A program made the position numbers and the translations under genes. Below are positions 45,480-56,954 of a stretch of DNA of 64,000 nt, one piece after another (position 1 is the stretch's first letter; each line of letters opens with the position of its first letter). The DNA lies in assembly GCA_944548615.1 (NCBI GenBank), contig CALYMY010000025.1, forward strand, positions 82,001 through 146,000, read 5' to 3'. The notes below the pieces were generated by a model. It saw only the letters and a program-made list of their open reading frames with translations. It made no database searches and was not told the DNA's origin. This DNA comes from Micropterix aruncella (lineage: Eukaryota > Arthropoda > Insecta > Lepidoptera > Micropterigidae).

Positions 45480-45790
45480 CTCTTGCACTAATGACTTCCA
45501 ACGGTAGTTTATTCAACATGTCCACCACTCTTTTTTGCAGAACGAGTTTTGTGCTGTGACCTCGAAGATTTGTGTTGACGTTGAATTTATTTGTAGGTAT
45601 ATATTCTTTAGCTCAGGTACATCTTACAGGTCAGGTACATCTTAATAATTTGCGAGAATTGTATATATCCAATCTGGTCCATACGTTGTCTTCTTTGTGT
45701 ATGAGTAGTCAGTCTAAGTAATTTCAAGCGATCTTCATAATTCCTATTCTTCAGGCCCACTGTCGTTTTGGTCGTTTTCGTTTTGGCGTT
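45480..45790 (-). pseudogene. CR1-type LINE C-terminal fragment
   Basis: The minus strand reads GLKNRNYEDRLKLLRLTTHT and, in another frame further on, FNVNTNLRGHSTKLVLQKRV and VVDMLNKLPLEVISAR. This is the CR1 C-terminus with frameshifts. Its distal part matches the scrap at 11385-11445. Confidence 0.78.
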
Positions 45791-46218
45791 TTGGTAACCC
45801 CCTGTAGGCTGCCGATTTAAGGAAAGAATGATTTAATGAAACCTATACACAATTTGTTTTATAATTTGTATTATAATTTACCTCTAGTTACTAAACTTGG
45901 TATGGTTAGATATATGAAAATATTATAATAAATTAATGACTTTGTTTTTGTATTTTTTGACTTAGTGTGGTGTCTGTCCATAGCGTAGTTCCGGTTGATA
46001 TGTACCATTGATATTTAATCAAATTATTAATTCATTATTTCCAAATGTTCATTCTTCCATTATTACCAAAACATCTTTAAATTTAAAAATTGAATGTCAT
46101 ATTTAATGATGTAAAAATAGTTATAATAATTTACGAAATAAGGCAAACTGAGAACTTTCCGGATTCCGTATTTATATTAGGTTGGCGTACATACCTATCG
46201 CTCTTAATATAAGGATGG

Positions 46219-46910
46219 GGCCGTCCACATGTTAAGTAATCATCGAGGAACTAGGGAGTGGGGAGGGGGGGTTTGAGCTAATGATTACGCTTGATTAAGT
46301 TGGAGGAGAAGGGGGGGGGGGGTGCTTGTCCTGATTACGTAATCAGCGTTGGCCACTGCATCGCGATTATTTTGGTCTAAACCTGCACGGAAATACCGAA
46401 GTGCCGCTCCGAAGATACTCCACGCGCTCCTAGGCGATCCTCGTCGCCCGGGCTGTTCCTGGAAGCGCTGGCAAGCCGGTGGCCGCTCTGCAACTCTGGA
46501 CTAGCGCTCCGCTGCACTCTCCAACTCGATCTTTGAAAGATTAATGTGGTTGTGTGGCGCATCGACTATGGCGGATTTACACATGGAATTTCTAAGTACA
46601 TATGCCAAAGCGTTTCCACTGCTCTCGGGACCGTAGGCTCAACGGAGGCCGTCGAGGAGTGGAAGCAATTTGAAAACAAGTAAAAAAGGGCACGAAGGAT
46701 CCGGAGCTCTGCCTCATTGTGGAAGAGTCGTCAAACGCTTTACAAACGCTGGGTTCACGATTCATCACAATTTCCGAAATTCGGTTAATTACGTAATCGG
46801 AATCGGAAGGGGGGGGGCAGGCCGCTAATTACGTCTAATGATATGGGGGACGGGGGGGGGGGGGGGACAGGGAGGTCGAAAATACCAAAAACGTAATTAC
46901 GTAATATGTG
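46219..46910. mobile_element. GGCCGTCC TIR element, copy B
   Basis: It starts GGCCGTCCACATGTTA and ends in TTACGTAATATGTG. The last bases (GACGGCC) present at 17198-17204 are missing, so the right end is slightly truncated. Confidence 0.75.
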
Positions 46911-47399
46911 TGTGGTACGAGCAATTTGAAAAATGTTCGTTATTTAAAGTATATACATGGAAAATAAGTTATTTGAAGAAATACATTTTAATTTCCCGGC
47001 TCACCAACCGACCAGGAGGGAAAGTATTGTAAACGCGCGTTGAGTTGAAGACGGAAATACCCTTTTTAAACCCCCCTGAGACGATTAGGATTATTTCCAG
47101 AATTCCAGAATATATTCCAGAAAGCTTGTCTGTGTGCCTGTCTGTGTGTCTATTCCTCCACGATAGCGCCCAAACGGTTAATCCGAGTGAACTGAAAATT
47201 TGTATAGGTATATTCATCATTTGGTCATAGCAAGAGTTGAAAAGATTGTAGTTGAAATTGTTTCACCAGGAATGGCATTGGTTATAAATATATCCCTTAA
47301 ATGTTATCCTTAGACTAGAAATTCGGTACACAAATGTCTAGTTGGACCGAAATCACATTGTAAAGTTTTGGTTGAAGTATCTTATATACAAGCCATACT

Positions 47400-48070
47400 A
47401 GAGTTGCCAACTACAACGAGCGAACCCGTCACCTCAAGAAGTTTTAACTATAGTAGATCGTTCTGTCAAACAAGAGGTGAGCGCAGAAGACTGTACCAAA
47501 CAGTCCACCGTCTAGTTACGACACATGCCCGTAAGAAGCCAACGCATTACCTCGAAAAACCAGGTTAACCACCCAGTGGGCCTACACTCGCGCCCTTACT
47601 TCCAGTTGCAAAGATTACTTCGGTCTCCCGACTGGTTACAGGTTCGAGGTCGCTTTCGCTCTCCTCTTCTTACGTAGCGGTGATACGGTGTCTACCGAAT
47701 CTATCGCGGACCACGGCGTCCTTTATCCGGCTTTCACACGGAATCGGGTAGCCGATTGGTCGTTTTAAGAGCAGTTGCCGTAAGGTAAAAAACTACCCCC
47801 GCTCTATAGTAGACAGTCTAATTCCAGACACCCCCGGCTGTCGATCAGAATGCACAATCGACTGGCTTACGCCGCACGGTGCGCAAAATGTCTAGGAGTG
47901 CCCGAAGGTTGACTCCTAGAGGAGACTGACCCGCAGGCCAGCGTCCTACTCTGGCTCCCCCTTCTGCGTGGAGGCCGCCGGATGAATGTTGACCCGTGAG
48001 TATGACCGATCCTGAACGAATGGGTGTTCGTGGCCAACAGGGCCCATTAGATCCCTGCTGATGAGGTACA
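47400..48070 (+). repeat. R1 interspersed repeat, longest copy in the duplicated locus
   Basis: This matches 17738-18305 and adds about 100 bp ('ggaggccgccggatgaatgt' and neighbours), also seen at 56210-56320 and 58230-58340. A long G run follows at about 48076-48094, and proline-rich frames on the other strand are by-products of it. Confidence 0.8.
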
Positions 48071-48498
48071 CAAAAAGGGGAGGGGGGGGGGGGGGGCAAT
48101 ACTCTCGCAACGTTTTCCTACTTCTACATTGAAGCATATACATGAAAGATACATGCATGCCAAGTTTCATGCTTTCTGCCGGTTGGGAACCATAACTTCT
48201 ATTTTTTTGAGCTAAGGAGCCGTACCATTACACCTTTTTATGTATTATTATTATTATTAAGAAAATATTCGTGTATTTATTTATATATAATTTACATAAA
48301 TGCAATACATGCCAATTTTGAATCATTGAACTTTCCATGGCAACACTTACATACCTAATTTTTTAAAATATTCACATTGCAACATTGACAACAAATGTCA
48401 AACCAAAGCGACGTTTATTTTGTGTTAACTGTTACTTGTTATACAGTGGTAATTATCAAACTGATTCCTCCGAGTTTTCCATTGTTATTGATATCGCA

Positions 48499-49548
48499 AT
48501 GGAGAAGCAGGATATTAATGAAAGTAATGCAGATTTTAAAATAGAGGTTTTTAAAGAAGAGCTGTCAGACACGGGCGACGAACTCAGACAAAACATTCTA
48601 TTGTTCGAAGAGGGTGAAACATGTATTATCAAACCAGAACGAAGCGATGCTGTTGAATCAGACGTCGACGAAGAGGCAGAAGATGTCGTTTTGGTAGAGG
48701 TCAAAGTATTGGTGAAGAGATTAGTTGATTTCTATTGCGTCGTTTGTGGCTGTAATATCGATACGAGTAAGCCGATGGGTTATTGGAAATGTCTGAAAGA
48801 TATGGTGGAGTTGCTGTGCAATGTTTGCAGAAAGAAATTTGTGTGCGCGGAGTGTTACCGGGGGTTTAATTTTAAATGCAATATGAAAAAACACATCGAA
48901 GGGGTGCATCTCAAGATAAAGAAATATAAATGCGGTAAATGTGACAAAGCTTTCACTCATAATGGTCATTTAAACCGACATATAAAATCAGTCCACCGCC
49001 AATGGAAGTATTCGTGTCAGGAATGTGAGAAAGCTTATTCTGAACGCGGTGACTTAACTAGACATATTAACTTCGTACACCGAAAATCAATTAATTTTAA
49101 ATGTTGGATATGTGAGAAACCATTTCCAAGTCAAGCAACAGTTAAAAGACACCTCAACATGGTCCATCGCAAAATGAAGGAATTTAAATGTAAGCAATGC
49201 GAAAGCGCTTTCTTTCGTCAATCTGACTTGACAGTACATACGAATTCAGTCCACCTGAAGTTGAAGCCATTCACCTGCAAAACATGCAAACGCGGCTTCT
49301 CAAGACAAACACATTTAAATATACACGTGAACTCTGTTCATCTTAAAGTGACGAATTATATTTGTGCTGAATGTAACTACGCATGCTCATACAAGCAAAA
49401 TTTAGTTAAACACATTAACACAGTTCATATGAAATTAAAACCATTTATTTGTACGACATGTAAGCGTACGTTTGGCCGAATATGTCAGTATAAAAAGCAT
49501 GTAAGTTGTGGGAGTTGTTCCTTTAGAAACACTCAACAGCAGCGTTAG
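48499..49548 (+). CDS. C2H2 zinc-finger protein, copy 3
   Basis: A 349-residue paralog of copies 1 and 2, with the same layout: acidic start, cysteine cluster, seven C2H2 fingers and a C-terminal C2HC-like finger (CTTCKRTFGRICQYKKHVSC). All zinc ligands are present. Helix residues differ from copy 1 in nearly every finger; for example, finger 6 reads SRQTHLNIH against STRSIFNRH. The start MEKQDINES at 48499 is preferred, because the upstream ATG (48337 region) is followed by TAA after nine codons owing to a one-base difference. The gene is likely a nuclear DNA-binding protein of unknown target. Confidence 0.87.
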   Translation: MEKQDINESNADFKIEVFKEELSDTGDELRQNILLFEEGETCIIKPERSDAVESDVDEEAEDVVLVEVKVLVKRLVDFYCVVCGCNIDTSKPMGYWKCLKDMVELLCNVCRKKFVCAECYRGFNFKCNMKKHIEGVHLKIKKYKCGKCDKAFTHNGHLNRHIKSVHRQWKYSCQECEKAYSERGDLTRHINFVHRKSINFKCWICEKPFPSQATVKRHLNMVHRKMKEFKCKQCESAFFRQSDLTVHTNSVHLKLKPFTCKTCKRGFSRQTHLNIHVNSVHLKVTNYICAECNYACSYKQNLVKHINTVHMKLKPFICTTCKRTFGRICQYKKHVSCGSCSFRNTQQQR

Positions 49549-49649
49549 ATTAACCGCATTTAATCTCGGGAGTAATGTGTAATGTATTAATGTAGGCTAG
49601 CTGCCTGTGCGCGCATTGCGTGGTCATGTTTATGCTTTCGAGTATTTCT

Positions 49650-49805
49650 GTGAACTTTCGTGTGAACTCTGTTTTTCTTATCGTGAAAAAGTTGATGTGG
49701 GCTGATTGTAATTACCCTTGAACGCGAAAAGAATTCGTAGTTTTTAAAACAAAATTTAAACACTTTGTTTGTACGAAGTGTAAGCGTGTGCTTGGCATGA
49801 GAGAT
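49650..49805 (+). pseudogene. Zinc-finger relic downstream of copy 3
   Basis: It matches the relic at 19850-20010 ('aagttgatgtgggctgattg', 'gtttgtacgaagtgtaagcg'). It is non-functional. Confidence 0.6.
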
Positions 49806-51599
49806 AAGGATAATTAATGATTTTGTTTTTTTTAGAATAAAGAATGATTTAGATTTAAATTCATAAGGACGCCCTAATTTTTTAATGAAAATAATACCGA
49901 TGTGCACAGTCTGGCCAATAAGAGTAGAAATCAATTGGACGTGGGGGGGAGGGGATATTTTTATGTGGCAACACTAACCCTTATGACATATTTTTTCCCT
50001 CTTGGTTCAGTTTATGAAATTGCGTTCGTTTTGTAAGTAATTCTCGTTATTCATATTTGTTTTAAAATTGAACAATTTTCGAAGCGGAGAAAGATAAGTC
50101 CTTTTCAGTGTCTCAAAATGTACTTCTAGGTACATTTTGAGGTTAGAAACTCAAAATGTAGCTAGAAGTACCTTTAAAGGTTATGATTTGTTTAACATTT
50201 TTTATAGCTTACCCACAAATTGTTGGTACAACCTACCTCTCTTGATCGTTGTCAAAATTAATGATTATTTAACGGAAGCACGACTAAGGTATTTTCTTTT
50301 TCTTTCAATCTCATAATAATTCAAACGTCTATGTAGCGCGAAAGAATTAGTAACAGTGGAAAAACAAAGGTCTGAGTAAAATACACCTCTTAGGAGGTTT
50401 TACTGAGCCAAATCCTTAGATTCTTTAATCTAACACTTACTGTGTTGCATTATAAATATTTTTTCCCAAAACTTAGCGTGTAGGTACGGTTTTCGGCCAG
50501 ACTGTGTTTGGGAATTAGTTAAATGTTTTTACCGTATATAAACCATAAGTATATTATGATAACTGATAATTGTGTTGTTTAAAAAGGCTTTATTTTATTA
50601 GGTTGCCTCTTCTTCTTTTACTATAATGCCTTTGTAACCTGTATGTATGTATATATCTTTCTATCTATCAATATAACGGAATCTTTTAAAATAAATTTCG
50701 CAATTTTTCTAACGTCTGAATGATCAGACATATGACATTGGAAATTTTGGATTTTTTTATTTTTAATATATTTTAATAATTACACAATATAATGGTGGAT
50801 TTTTTTAGTTTCTTGATATTTGTTTTTTTACGTTGTTTTATATTTTTTCCATTTTATTCTAAATATTTTTCCAAGTGTATTCTGTATAATTTTTTTAAAT
50901 TATGCTAGATTATGAGTAATATCAGATTGCTGTTTTTTATGCAATATTTTAATTAGTACGTAGGAATAAATGTGTATTATTATGATATTGTGCTATTATC
51001 AATATGATATTATTATGATATTATCAATATGATATTATTATTATGATATTATCATTATAATAATATATGATGTATCATTACGATATTAGAATTATAAATA
51101 ATATATTAATTGTATGTTCTATATCCTTTTGGGGTGTTTTGAATTGAAATTAATTTTGAACTTTGAACTTTATGTAACGATTCATGTAACATTTGCATTT
51201 ATACGAGTACCTTGTATTATGATTATCGGATATGATGTTTAGAATTGTATGAATTTTTAAAAAAATATTATAACAAGTTTACTATGCTTTTTTTAAATAA
51301 ATATATTAATATCTCTATGATTTGTAATATAGCTCATCAGGGCAGTAATTGAATTTGGCAGCGCCTTGTTCAGGAGTATAGTCCCTTTGCGATTGACTCA
51401 GCATCTCGTAGCCGACCATAAACTTTTTATAAGCTTTTATATACCTTGCAATGTTTGTCAGTATGTTAGTCTGTTTAGGTCAACTTTTGCAAGCAGAATT
51501 AGAACCACTTCCTGTTATCCTATGAAATTGAAATTTCACATGTTGGTTCAGGTACGATGACAATGCATTTTTATATTAATCATGACCTGATTCTGCACC

Positions 51600-51850
51600 C
51601 AGGATTGGCTCCCGACGAGGGGACACCTCAACGGTCAACAGCACAGACACGAAATTTTGTACACGCATTCAATTATGATAGCCCGTTCTAAGTTTCAACA
51701 TGACATGGCTGCTGTGCCCAAGGTTAGCTACCGACTAGGGGACTCCTCAACGGTCAACAGCACAAACACGAAATTCTGTATAGCATTCAAGTATGATGGT
51801 CTGTTCTATGTAAGTTCCACTATGACATTGCTGCTGTACCCAGGGTTGGC
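51600..51850 (+). repeat. Minisatellite of about 119 bp, two units
   Basis: Units begin at 51606 and 51725, with a terminal partial unit at 51847. The partner array at 21836-22205 has three. Confidence 0.85.
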
Positions 51851-52009
51851 TCGGGATAAAGCATTTTAATAAAAGCTTGTTTTAAAAATGTGTTTTACTA
51901 TTAACTTATTGACTGATGCACTGCTCGGTAACGGAGGATAGTTTATTGCATAAAGGAGCCAATAAGGCTCAGATGAAGTGCCTTATCATTAGGTAGCCTG
52001 GTCCTGTAT

Positions 52010-52310
52010 ATTAACGTAGTTCATTTGAAAATAAAACCATTTATTTTCAATTGCGATAGACGTATCTGTAAAAGACATGAACGTTCTGGAAGTTGTTTAT
52101 TGAAACATACTCAACAGCAGCATCATATTAACCTCGATTAGTCTCGGTAGTAATGTGTAATGTATCGTAGGCTACCTGCCTGAGCACGTCATTGCGTGGT
52201 TATGTTTTTTGCTTTCGAGTGTCTCTGTGAACTTTCGAGTGAACGCTGTTCATCTTAAAGTGAAGAAGTTTATGTGTGCTGAATGTATTAACGCTTGCTC
52301 TGGATAAGGA
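52010..52310 (+). pseudogene. 3' fragment of a fourth zinc-finger gene
   Basis: It reads INVVHLKIKPFIF, then CKRHERSGSCLLKHTQQQHHINLD-stop, closest to the tail of copy 2, followed by the usual downstream relic. The first cysteine pair of the last finger is damaged. It is cut on the right at 52319 by a piggyBac derivative. Confidence 0.75.
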
Positions 52311-52318
52311 TATTAGTT

Positions 52319-53693
52319 TTAACCCCTGCAATTGCGGGGTAAAATTTAGCTGTCCTTTCTGACCAGACAGTTTTGCGCGTGACGTCGATGGTCTTAAAAA
52401 AACGACCATAACTTTTAAACCACTATACGGATCATAAAAAGAATAACTGTAAAATGATCGCATTGAAATTTGAAATATAAAACTTTATAACATTATCTCG
52501 TAAAACGATTAAGATAATAATGAATAAATATTACAAAGTTCGAAAACTGAAAAAAACTCGCCTATTCAATTTATTTCGATGTTTTTATCACAAAATACGT
52601 AAAATATGCAAAAATTGTAAATACAGTTAAGTATGTTCTTTATTAATGTTTTACTTATTTGCATACAAAAATTTTCAGTTACTCAGCCAAGAAAATTCGA
52701 TGTATTCTCTTTAAAAAAAAATTTTTAATTTTATTTTTGTGATAACTTAAAAGTTGTTTTTTACATGAAATTCTTTCAAAATAACTTTTCCACTATATCA
52801 TTCTTCTTAGAAAACACACCAAACTTTCAGCTTTGTCTGATATTACAGAAAAATCTAAACTTTTTTGAGTTAGCATTGTAAACTTGGTAACTTTGACGGA
52901 AACTTTGATAATACAAAAATGGTTAAGGATTTTCAAATAATATGTCTTATTATATGCTTATTAGATGTCTAGTAACTAAATATTATACTCCAGAGAGTCA
53001 CATTTCATCGAAAAACAATAAAAAAAACCCAATCAAAATGTGATAACGAAGAGCGTCGGATAAAAAAATGTCCGATGTCAAATTACAAATCAAGTTGAAT
53101 TGAGCAAAATATAGCCAATTTTGTGATTATATACGATGTAAATGAAATAATAGCTGTTTCATAAGCGAATTAAACGAATATTACGTCATAATTCGCAATT
53201 TTTCGGCCGTTTTACAACAAAAACAAACGAACATTTTTTGCAACGCGTGAGTAAGTCGAACTATTTTACGCGATAATTCGTAAAAAAAAGCAGATGATCT
53301 GTCCCAAATCAGAAATTCTCTTTCGGAAACCTTCCTAGAATGCAAATTACTTACGGTTTTGCAGGAAATAGCACAAAAATAACCCAAAAATCACAGAACA
53401 CGGACGATGCACAAACGCTCTGCAGCCACGCGGCAATGGCGCCGACCACTGCGCCGGCGCGGCTTCGGGATACTGATGTTTGTAAAATATTTATCGCCAG
53501 AGAGTCGTCGATTAGAGTTGGACCGTTTCATGTATTCGATATCGGTTACTTTAAATATGCGGAAAGGATCGCAATTCGAGTAATAAATCGCATTTTACGC
53601 AGCGCGGAGCGCCCTAACCAATATTGATTAGAGACCATCTTCGACAAGTAATTGTCAAAACCAAGAATGGTTAACTCAAGTAGGAGGGGTTAA
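52319..53693 (-). mobile_element. Internally deleted piggyBac relative, 1.4 kb
   Basis: TTAA at 52319-52322 and 53690-53693 bound it. On the minus strand the right half (53690-53350) corresponds to the 5' leader with a splice donor near 53354. The left half corresponds to the conserved 3' end of the large piggyBac. A coding region is absent. Confidence 0.8.
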
Positions 53694-54650
53694 GGCACTC
53701 CATTACATCGATTCCTCCCACCTTGTCAACGTAGTGGTATTTACCGATGCAATGAGCCTCCTGCAGAAGCTTAGCTTCCCCTCTCTCAATAACTCGCCAA
53801 CGCACATCGAAAATGAAATTCGCTGCAAATACGATGCCTTGGTGGCGGCCAACTTCCGGGTGATATTCTGCTGGATCCCTAGTCATTCGGGGATTAGGGG
53901 AAACGAGACGGTGGACGAGCTGGCGAATTCGGCTCGCACTTTCGGCTCCGAAGTCGATTGTCGTCTGCCTGTCTCCGACTTCTTCCCCTCGATAGACAAT
54001 AAACTTTTAAAAAATTGGACTCAACGATGGCGCACTTCCTCTAACACAAAGGGCAAGAGGTTCTCACTTATCCAGGGCGAAATCCTTTCGAAGCCATGGT
54101 ACCACCACCAGCCATTTAGTCGGAAAGAGATTTCGATAATCTGCCGCATGAGGATCGGACACTGCTCCACCCCATCGCACCTCCACCGTATTAATGTTCT
54201 CGCGTCTCCGCAATGCGATTGTGGACACGAAGATTGCACGCTGGACCATCTATTTTTTAACTGTCCCATCCTCAATAATTATCCGAGTTTTATCCCAGAC
54301 CTTGTAAAATATAACATCCAACTCCCTCTATGTGTTCTCCACTTGTTATCCCTCAACTCTCCCAAAATTTATAAAGTAATATGTAAATTTATTTCCCTTA
54401 ATAATATTTCTGTATAGTGTAATAGCTTATTTCACACCCTTTCCTTGTTTGTATCATCCCCAATAACCATGTTTTATGCTATAATGTACCTACATTTTTA
54501 TAAATTACCCCTTGTTTCAGTATTGTGCCGACTTATACATGTAACTGTGCATGTGAAACTAACCTAGATGCCCTCCGAAAACGACTTGGCAGAAAAGCAC
54601 CGACTATCGGTGATTGCCATGAAACAACAAGAAGAAGAAGAAGAAGCCAC
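53694..54650 (+). mobile_element. 5'-truncated LINE with RNase H, plus-strand copy
   Basis: It begins immediately after the piggyBac derivative's TTAA, runs through the RNase H reading frame and 3' untranslated region, and ends in a GAA-type microsatellite (about 54628-54648). A second, shorter copy in the opposite orientation lies at 55174-55730. Confidence 0.85.
53700..54417 (+). pseudogene. LINE ORF2 C-terminus: RNase H and zinc-knuckle tail
   Basis: The frame from 53700 reads ALHYIDSSHLVNVVVFTDAMS and FCWIPSHSGIRGNETVDELA, matching the RNase H motifs of I- and R1-type LINEs (D in TDAMS; H and D in SHSGIRGNETVD). A C-terminal tail follows, with CDCGHEDCTLDHLFFNC, a CCHC-like motif common at the end of these proteins. 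It is open to the stop at 54417. Endonuclease and reverse transcriptase are missing, so this is a dead 5'-truncated insertion. Confidence 0.82.
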
Positions 54651-55159
54651 TGCTCGAGCGCTCGCCGACGGACGCCCGATCTTGGTATCCGCAACTATTC
54701 CGCGATCGCCTCTCGCGGGACCAAATAAACTTATTTTTTAGCCGTGAAGGGCGACAATTTTACTGTTGTGATCGATACTGAAATTTTCCGCAACCTCGAT
54801 GATCGGTAAATGCCATAAGTACCTACTTCTAAGTCCGTCAATTCCATATCCGCCGTTTCATCCGGAACTTCCTGAGGGTTAAGTATTCTTTTAGTTTTTC
54901 CTCATGAGAGAAATGATTAATTTTCTCAAGAGCTGATTAGAAATAAAATACTTGCCATAAATATTTCCGGCATCCCACCAACCGCACAGCGGACGACTAT
55001 TTCTGGCTCTGGCCTTCTCCCATGTTAGCTCTGTCGTGCCCTCCTCGCAGCGGGTTGCAAGTTCCCTGTCCGTACACAAAACAATGTTTCATTATGAGAT
55101 TACAAAAAACCACTAGTGACCGCATGGATTCGACGGATAATATAGATTATTGATCACAA
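54651..55159. other. Unassigned spacer
   Basis: A GC-richer stretch at 54650-54720 and AT-rich DNA after it show no gene or shared repeat that I can identify. Confidence 0.4.
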
Positions 55160-55173
55160 AATCGCACAATCAT

Positions 55174-55730
55174 CTTCTTCTTCTTGTTGTTGTTTTATGG
55201 CAATCACCGATAGTCGGTGCTTTTCTGCCAAGTCGTTTTCGGAGGGCATCTAAGTTAGTTTCACATGCACAGTTACATGTATAAGACGGCACAATACTGA
55301 AACAAGGGATACTAATTTATAAAAATGTAGGTACATATAGCATAAAACATGGTTATTGGGGATGATACAAATAAGGAAAGGGTGTGAAATAAGCTATCAT
55401 ACTATTTTACATATTACTTTATAAATTTTGGGAGAGTTGCGGGATAACAAGTGGAGAACACATAGAGGGAGTTGGATGTTATACTTTACAAGGTCTGGGA
55501 TAAAACTCGGATAATTATTGAGGATGGGACAGTTAAAAAATAGATGGTCCAGCGTGCAATCTTCGTGTCCACAATCGCATTGCGGAGACGCGAGAACATT
55601 AATACGGTGGAGGTGCGATGGGGTGGAGCAATGTCCGATCCTCATGCGGCAGATTATCGAAATCTCTTTCCGACTAAATGGCTGGTGGTGGTACCATGGC
55701 TTCGAAAGGATTTCGCCCTGGATAAGTGAG
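55174..55730 (-). mobile_element. 5'-truncated LINE copy with 14-bp target-site duplication
   Basis: It is nearly identical to the complement of 54060-54648. The duplication AATCGCACAATCAT flanks it at 55160-55173 and 55731-55744. The 3' microsatellite tail (TCTTCTTCTTG on the plus strand) lies at the left. Its C-terminal frame (about 55397-55735) matches the other copy with few changes. Confidence 0.9.
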
Positions 55731-55744
55731 AATCGCACAATCAT

Positions 55745-56060
55745 ATTTAACACAAAATAAACGTCGCTTTGGTTTGACATTTGTTGTCAGTGTTACAACG
55801 TGAATATTTATAAAATGTAGGTATGTAAGTGTTGCCGTGGCAAGTTCAATGATTCAAAATTGGCATGTATTGCATTTATGTAAATTACATATAAATAAAT
55901 ACACGAATATTTTCGTAATAATAATAATAATACATAAAAAGGTGTAATAGTACGGTTCCTTAGCTCAAAAAATAGAAGTAATGGTTCCCAACCGGCAGAA
56001 AGCATGAAACGGCATACATGTATCTCTCATGTATACCGGTTTCTCCCGGCGGGATTGCAT
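55745..56060 (-). pseudogene. 5' fragment of a zinc-finger gene copy
   Basis: On the minus strand this matches the leader and first codons of the zinc-finger genes (the 24060-24317 equivalent), from 'gccggttgggaaccattac' to 'tttattttgtgtt'. It ends where the coding sequence for VKPKRRLFCVN would continue. Together with 52010-52310 it shows at least one further disrupted copy. Confidence 0.75.
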
Positions 56061-56179
56061 CCCGGCGCCACTGGACGGTTTGCGCACTGGTCGGCGAAGG
56101 AAATCGGCTGTGCATTCTGACAAATTTCTGACGAGTTTGCAGACTAAATATATATACTGTTTATACTGTTTCGTGGCCA

Positions 56180-56840
56180 ACCCATCATGGGAGCTAACGG
56201 GCCCATGATGGGTTGGCCACGAAGACCCATGTGTTCAGGGTCGGTCATACTCACGGGTCAATACCCATCCGACGGCCTCCACGCACGGGGTGCGAACCTG
56301 GGTAGGACTCTGGCCAGCGAACCAGTTTCCCCTGGGAATCAAACCTCTGGCGCTCCTGGACGGTCTGTGCACCGTGCGGCGCAAGCCAATCGATTGTGCA
56401 CTCCGACTAACAGTCGGGGGAGTCTGGAAGCTGTATTGTTTCCTATAGAGCGGGGGTGGTTGCGTACCTTATGGCGACTGCTCTTGAATTGACCATTGGT
56501 TATCCGATCCCGGGCGAGAGGCGGGCAAAGGACGCCATGGTCCGCGATAGATTCGGTATTTACCGTTTCACCGATTCGTAAGGGAGAGGATTGCGCAAGC
56601 GACCTCGAACTCGGAACCAATCGAGAGACCGGAGAAATCTGGTCACAATTGGAAGTAAGGGCGCGAGTGTCGCCCGCCAGGTAGCATTCCTGGCTATCTC
56701 GCGGTAAGGCGTTGGTCTCTTACGGGTTGTGGCGTAGCTAGACGTCGGACTGTTTTGTCCAAAGTCTTCTACGCTCACTGCAGGTCGATAGAACGACTAA
56801 TCGTTAAAACTTCCTGTGGTGACGGGCTCGCCCGTTGTAG
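56180..56840 (-). repeat. R1 interspersed repeat
   Basis: On the minus strand it opens at about 56850 ('gaggtgtcgactacaacggg'), runs through the usual blocks and ends near 56180. Open frames on both strands reflect composition only. Confidence 0.78.
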
Positions 56841-56954
56841 TCGACACCTCAAGATGTTTGTACTGTTATATGACTATTATACTGTTTCCTAAACAGCGGG
56901 GGTGGATGTTGACCTGTTGTCATATTACTCTTAAATCCGACCTTGGGATCTACT

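Larger units (their letters stand above)
45965..51880 (+). repeat. Segmental duplication, copy B, zinc-finger block
   Basis: This is the direct partner of 16290-22235. Differences include the number of minisatellite units, lengths of G runs, and small indels in the 5' leader of the zinc-finger gene. Confidence 0.88.

Noticed and set aside
48076..48170. Poly-proline peptide on the minus strand
   Set aside because: It is produced only by the G run downstream of an R1 repeat.
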